Origin: Leptolyngbya sp. SIO4C5
GTDB lineage: Bacteria > Cyanobacteriota > Cyanobacteriia > Phormidesmidales > Phormidesmidaceae
Direction of reading: 5' to 3'
DNA: 9,843 nucleotides
Assembly (NCBI GenBank): GCA_010671965.1
Contig: JAAHIC010000105.1
Location: 1-9,843 of the forward strand
The position numbers and the translations under genes were made by a program. The notes beneath the pieces are model-generated. The model was not told where the DNA came from. It saw only the letters and a list, made by a program, of their open reading frames with translations, and did not search any database. Below are positions 6,130 to 9,843 of the stretch, piece after piece (within the stretch, counting starts at the first letter, position 1; the number at the start of each line of letters is the position of its first letter).

Positions 6130-7368
6130 TCACCAACTGCCTCCCTCGCAGGCCAGTAGCTTATCCAGCACAGCGATCGCTGCCGGATCACCACTCTGAC
6201 GAACTTTTTCTGACATGCCAATATTGAGCAGTTCCATGCGCAGACGCATCAGATAGGCTTGCTCGACTTCATCTAAATCCTCGATAGAAGGCAATTGTCG
6301 TAAATTAGCGTGAAATGACAGCGCTGGATCTAGCCTCATCTTGGCGATCAGAGAGCGAATCACAAACTGCTGCTCTGGGCGGCCCTGATTCTGCCAGTCG
6401 GTTAGGGGCTGCTGCAAAATATCAGCGATATCTGACTCGATTGCCTGTCGCTGCAGCCAGCTTTCTGAGGTGGAAATGGGCCAGTCAGGGGTTTCCTCAT
6501 CCACTTTGGCAAAGGCGTGGGCTTCAGCATAGGCAATCCGACCATCTTGGTCATAGTCGGCTGACGCAACGGCCTCGCCAGTGCGATCAATACCGCTGAG
6601 TCCGGCAAAGAAGCTGGAACTGTAGTCTTTGTAATCCGCTTCGTTGACTTCGGCAGTGCAGCCTACAGAGGGGCGATCGCTAACGGTAGCAAAAAAGCCG
6701 CAGCGGGTCTGCAGCGCTACCGGATTGTCGGGATTACCGCCTTCATAAATCAAATTGGCAAATGATCCGGCAAAGCACTGGGCCATCATGGTGACAAATG
6801 GCTGATCAGCGGGAAGCTGATCGAGCTGAGCGGCCAGGTCTTGTACTGACCAGGTCTGATCGCGCCAGAGATAGAGCGTATTGTTGTCTTCATTTTGAGG
6901 GTTGTAGCCGCCGTGCCCGGTGAAATAGAAAAAAGTGGAGCAGTCGCGATCGCCCACGGTCTGAGCCGTAGCAAACCAGGTTTCTAAGTTTTCCACAGTG
7001 GCGGCTCCCTGCAAATTGTCGATAGCGGGCGGCTTAAACTGCTCGCGTCTCAGCAGATCGAGATAGCGAACGGTGGCTTGACCGTCGTTGCCGTTGGCAA
7101 AGAAAATATCTGCCATAGCGGGGTTAATTCCCAGCGCCTGCAGGGTGCGTTGGAAATAAAGAACATTTTTTTCTAAGGCAATTTCGTTATAAGCCGGAAC
7201 GGGGCCACCCGCAAAGACTAAAAACTGGGGTAAATCTTTGGTTCTAAAGACGGGATCTTGAGCGAGTAGAGCTTCCAAGTCGCGATCGCCAGCCAGCGTA
7301 GCGCCTACCAAAGCACTGCCAACAGTCAAGGCAGTGGTAACCCCCCAAAAGGCTAACGACCGCATCAT
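6130..7368 (-). CDS. Exported caspase-like (clan CD) cysteine peptidase with EF-hand loop
   Basis: Probable periplasmic or secreted cysteine peptidase of the caspase/legumain fold; substrate unknown. An N-terminal signal peptide is clear: MMRS, a hydrophobic core to about residue 22, and a likely cut after A26 (ATLA/GD). The catalytic His is H152 in FFYFTGHGG and the catalytic Cys is C198 in MMAQCFAGSF, each after a hydrophobic strand, which is the clan CD pattern. DNNTLYLW lies between them. Residues 271-282 form a full canonical EF-hand calcium loop (D271, D273, D275, G276, I278, E282). The C-terminal 110 residues are helical and unassigned. The start is the first of two ATG codons, with GGAA about 5 bases upstream. 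It is monocistronic and divergent from the ligase gene. Family-level call is firm; activity is inferred from the intact dyad. Confidence 0.82.
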   Translation of the reverse strand: MMRSLAFWGVTTALTVGSALVGATLAGDRDLEALLAQDPVFRTKDLPQFLVFAGGPVPAYNEIALEKNVLYFQRTLQALGINPAMADIFFANGNDGQATVRYLDLLRREQFKPPAIDNLQGAATVENLETWFATAQTVGDRDCSTFFYFTGHGGYNPQNEDNNTLYLWRDQTWSVQDLAAQLDQLPADQPFVTMMAQCFAGSFANLIYEGGNPDNPVALQTRCGFFATVSDRPSVGCTAEVNEADYKDYSSSFFAGLSGIDRTGEAVASADYDQDGRIAYAEAHAFAKVDEETPDWPISTSESWLQRQAIESDIADILQQPLTDWQNQGRPEQQFVIRSLIAKMRLDPALSFHANLRQLPSIEDLDEVEQAYLMRLRMELLNIGMSEKVRQSGDPAAIAVLDKLLACEGGSW

Positions 7369-7489
7369 GTCAGTTCCAAGTTCTACTGATTCAACCTAGC
7401 AGATTTAAATCGGCTTTTTAGAACGGTCTCAGCGGTATCGGCTGAAGAGAGCGCTAAGATTCTGCCAGAGTTAGCGGCAAGGAGTCTGG

Positions 7490-8818
7490 ATGTCAGAAAT
7501 TTCGCCGGAGTTTTTAGCAGAGCGGAATGTCCGGTTTGTCCGGGTATTGTGGTGTGACAACGGTAACGTTATTCGAGCCAAGGCAATTCATGTCGGTGCC
7601 CTAAAGCGCCATTGGCAAAGAGGTGTAGGACTTTCGGTAGCGCAGCAGGCCGTACCTGCAACGGTAGACGCGCCAGCAGCAGGCAGCGGGCTAGGCCCGG
7701 TAGGAGAAGTTTGGCTAGTGCCGGATGAAGCTACGCTGACAGTCTTGCCCTATGCCCCCAGCCACGCCAGGGTATTAGGCAACCTGGTCAAAGACGGTCG
7801 GCCGTGGCCTTGGTGCCCCCGTGGCTTTTTGCAGCGCATGGTGCAGGCGGCAGCCGATCTAGGACTAGAGATACAGGCCGCCTTTGAAAATGAGTTTTAT
7901 CTGTTGCAAAAGCAGGGCGATCGCCTCATCCCTGTCGACCAAACGCCCTTTGCTGCTAGCCTCTCAATGGATCTGCAGCAGCCAATTATTGACGCGATCG
8001 CTGACGCACTGATAGCCCAAAATATTGAAATTGAACAGTACTACCCCGAATCTGGCCCCGGTCAGCAAGAAATTTCGGTGCACTATACCCAGGCGATCGC
8101 CGCGGCGGATCAGCAGATTGCCTTTCGTGAGACTGTGCGGGCGATCGCTTGTCAGCACGGCCTGATTGCCTCCTTCTTGCCCAAGGTGTTTGAGAATTCA
8201 GCCGGGAGCGGCTGTCATCTCCACTTCAGCCTCTGGCAGCAGGGCAAAAACATCGTGCCCAACGGTCAGGGACAGCTCACCGCGATCGCCCGCTCTTTCG
8301 TCGCTGGCATTCTCAACCATCTGCCAGCGCTGATGCTGCTGACGGCCCCTAGCACCAACTCCTACCGCCGCCTACAGCCTCATGCCTGGAGCGGCGCCTT
8401 TCGCGCCTGGGGCTACGACAACCGGGAGGCAGCCGTGCGGATTCCGACTAATCCCAGCTCGCCCAGTCCCACCCACATCGAGCTTAAAATCGTAGACGGA
8501 GCTGCTAATCCCTATCTGGCTCTGGGCGCGGTCATTGCAGCTGGACTAGACGGCGTTCGCCAAAAGCTCAGCCCTAGCGATCCGGTTGATATAGATCCAG
8601 GGCTGATGTCTGAGGCTGAGCAAATGCAGCGGGGCATCGATCGCCTGCCTACTAGCCTGAAACTGGCTATGGAGCAGTTTCAGCAGGACACGGTGCTAAC
8701 TGAGGCACTAGGCCAACCGCTCGCCCAGACTTACCTGGCAGTGCGTCAGGCAGAGTGGGAAGCGCTGCACAGCCTGAGTTTGGAAGAGGAAGTAAGACTG
8801 CTAGTAGAGCGTTACTAG
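7490..8818 (+). CDS. Glutamine-synthetase-like ligase, FluG type
   Basis: ATP-dependent ligase of the glutamine synthetase superfamily, probably joining glutamate or a related acid to an amine. It is not the main GlnA. Residues about 10-105 form the beta-grasp domain, ending in LPYAPSHARVLGNL. The catalytic domain shows metal and substrate residues: E133 and E135 in FENEFY, E187 and E194 in ESGPGQQEIS, H243 in GSGCHLHFSL, N290-R294 in NSYRRL, R312 and R317 in NREAAVRIP, and E331 in IELKIVDGAANPYLAL. The position that is usually Arg in GlnA (ExR) is K333, as I recall from FluG and plant nodulin-type relatives. At 442 residues it matches the length of gamma-glutamyl-amine ligases. ATG 7490 has a strong AAGGAG at 7479-7484 with 5 bases of spacing. 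No polyamine genes are adjacent, so the substrate is open. Confidence 0.85.
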   Translation: MSEISPEFLAERNVRFVRVLWCDNGNVIRAKAIHVGALKRHWQRGVGLSVAQQAVPATVDAPAAGSGLGPVGEVWLVPDEATLTVLPYAPSHARVLGNLVKDGRPWPWCPRGFLQRMVQAAADLGLEIQAAFENEFYLLQKQGDRLIPVDQTPFAASLSMDLQQPIIDAIADALIAQNIEIEQYYPESGPGQQEISVHYTQAIAAADQQIAFRETVRAIACQHGLIASFLPKVFENSAGSGCHLHFSLWQQGKNIVPNGQGQLTAIARSFVAGILNHLPALMLLTAPSTNSYRRLQPHAWSGAFRAWGYDNREAAVRIPTNPSSPSPTHIELKIVDGAANPYLALGAVIAAGLDGVRQKLSPSDPVDIDPGLMSEAEQMQRGIDRLPTSLKLAMEQFQQDTVLTEALGQPLAQTYLAVRQAEWEALHSLSLEEEVRLLVERY

Positions 8819-8856
8819 GAAAAAGGGCTTGCCGTTCGGCTTCGCTCCCGGCAAGC
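8818..8856 (-). terminator. Intrinsic terminator of the glycosyltransferase gene, containing dispersed repeat copy 2
   Basis: GCTTGCCG (8827-8834) and CGGCAAGC (8849-8856) form a perfect 8-bp stem with a 14-base loop. Read on the minus strand it is followed by CCCTTTTTCC, giving a T-run. It sits just downstream of the glycosyltransferase stop. The loop and inner stem are the second copy of the GTTCGRCTTCGCTC repeat. On the plus strand there is no T-run, so termination of the ligase gene here is less certain. Confidence 0.65.
8832..8855. repeat. Dispersed repeat, copy 2
   Basis: The 24-base unit starting CCGTTCGGCTTCGCTC differs from the copy at 6067-6090 at three positions. Here the flanks extend it into a stable hairpin with a T-run, so this copy appears to be used as a terminator. 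Confidence 0.55.
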
Positions 8857-8878
8857 GCAGTGGAGCAGGTAGAGAGGC

Positions 8879-9820
8879 TTAGCTGACCTGATGGGCTTCG
8901 CGGTAAGCAGCGTAGACACCTTTGACGTTGTACCAGTTAAGGAAAATGCGGGCAATTTCTAGCGCGAGTTGGGGTTTGCCGCGATCGATTAGCCACTGCA
9001 AGAGGGGAGCCATTGTGCGCTCGTTGAGGGTGCCGCCTAGGGTGAGGCCGCCCCAGAGAATGCGGTGCAGCCAGGTCATCTGAATCATCAGCCGCACATC
9101 CCAGGTAGGGTGTTTTTGATAAAACAGAACTCCCATGCGGCCCCGCTGAATTTCTTTATCAATTAGGTTGGGAATTTGCTCTAGGGAAAAGGGGGGGTGC
9201 CAGTGGTAGCCCACCGCATCCGGGCAGCTAATCAGCTTTAGACCCAGCTGCTTGAGCCGCACGCCCAACTCCAAATCTTCCCAGCCGTAGAGCTGAAAGC
9301 GAGTGTCAAACAGCCCGGCTTTTTCTAACCATTTGCGGGCGATTGCCACGTTGCCCGTCGCAAAATAGGCCCGCGAGTAGTCAGTAATTTTGAATGGCTC
9401 AGCGGTAGGCTGCTCGAAGTTGCAGGTATTGATCACGGTGCCGTAGGTAAAGACGCGATCGCTGTCTGTCTCTGCCATGCCCTGCTGCAGCGCGTTAGCG
9501 TGGGCCTGCAAAAAGCCCTCCAGCACGACTAAATCGCTGTCAATAAAAATAATATAGTCACCCTGCGCTTTTTCCACCCCCAGGTTTCTGGCAGCAGCGG
9601 GGCCGAGATGAGACTGCTCAAACAGGCGCACGTGGGAAAATTCTGCGGCTTGTGCCTGTAGCCAGGTAACAGTGCCATCAGTAGAACCATCATCTACCAC
9701 CACAATCTCATAGCCTATTACAGCAGTCTGCGGCGCTAGAATCTGCTGCTCCATCGCCCGCAGGCACTTTTCTAGAATGGGCCTGCGGTTGTAGGTAGGA
9801 ATGACAACGCTAAAGAACAT
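8879..9820 (-). CDS. Family 2 glycosyltransferase (GT-A fold)
   Basis: Inverting glycosyltransferase that transfers a sugar from a nucleotide donor to an unknown acceptor, probably in surface polysaccharide or glycolipid synthesis at the cytoplasmic face. The N-terminus SVVIPTYNRR, the DDGSTDGT motif (43-50), the GPAAARNLG helix (73-81) and the metal-binding DSD (94-96) define GT2. The acceptor-side acidic motif is E181-D182 in YGWEDLELGVRL, the probable catalytic base region. H206 and H208 follow in GYHWHPP. The last 80 residues are amphipathic, with a hydrophobic patch (WLHRILWGGLTLGG) that may sit on the membrane. The 313-residue length is usual. The ATG at 9820 has no strong Shine-Dalgarno, and only 23 bases of upstream sequence are in the window. 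It is convergent with the ligase gene. Confidence 0.88.
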   Translation of the reverse strand: MFFSVVIPTYNRRPILEKCLRAMEQQILAPQTAVIGYEIVVVDDGSTDGTVTWLQAQAAEFSHVRLFEQSHLGPAAARNLGVEKAQGDYIIFIDSDLVVLEGFLQAHANALQQGMAETDSDRVFTYGTVINTCNFEQPTAEPFKITDYSRAYFATGNVAIARKWLEKAGLFDTRFQLYGWEDLELGVRLKQLGLKLISCPDAVGYHWHPPFSLEQIPNLIDKEIQRGRMGVLFYQKHPTWDVRLMIQMTWLHRILWGGLTLGGTLNERTMAPLLQWLIDRGKPQLALEIARIFLNWYNVKGVYAAYREAHQVS

Positions 9821-9843
9821 GACTCGCGGACAGAGGGCATAAC

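Noticed and set aside
1..9843. A CRISPR array, defence island, prophage or biosynthetic cluster
   Set aside because: No regularly spaced repeats, integrase, transposase, tRNA or nuclease gene was found. The genes are typical cyanobacterial chromosomal genes.

Overview
The window is cyanobacterial. The octamer GCGATCGC (the HIP1 repeat typical of cyanobacteria) occurs about 22 times by eye. There is also a clear phycobilisome core gene (apcF), the cytochrome b6f subunit gene petG, and a CytM-like cytochrome c. ApcF implies a phycobilisome-bearing cyanobacterium rather than Prochlorococcus. Genus cannot be decided from this stretch. No tRNA, rRNA, insertion sequence, CRISPR array or integrase is visible, so this looks like ordinary chromosomal housekeeping sequence rather than an island.

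Layout: (1) 1-2784, minus strand: a DUF218/YdcF-type membrane-anchored protein, then a TerB plus Mo-nitrogenase-C-terminal-domain protein, then an FAD-dependent oxidoreductase whose GTG start lies 5 bases after the stop of the TerB gene. The C-terminal end of the oxidoreductase (positions 2-66) is a small inverted segment between 9-bp inverted repeats. (2) 2785-3274: a long divergent spacer with a perfect 10-bp-arm palindrome. (3) 3275-5220, plus strand: apcF with its own terminator, then an FGGY sugar kinase resembling cyanobacterial ribulokinases. (4) 5247-6022: petG (minus) and a CytM-like gene (plus), divergent from a shared AT-rich spacer. The petG terminator lies inside the end of the kinase gene. 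(5) 6130-7368, minus: an exported caspase-like peptidase with an EF-hand calcium loop. (6) 7490-8818, plus: a glutamine-synthetase-like ligase of the FluG type. (7) 8879-9820, minus: a family 2 glycosyltransferase with its own terminator.

The genes work in light harvesting (ApcF), electron transport (PetG, CytM), sugar phosphorylation, and nitrogen or amine ligation. The rest are poorly understood proteins. Most genes are single transcription units with alternating direction. Only the TerB and FAD-oxidoreductase pair looks like a tight operon. I do not see a multi-gene novel system. The most unusual points are the inverted tail of the oxidoreductase, the regulatory palindromes, and the EF-hand in the caspase-like protein.
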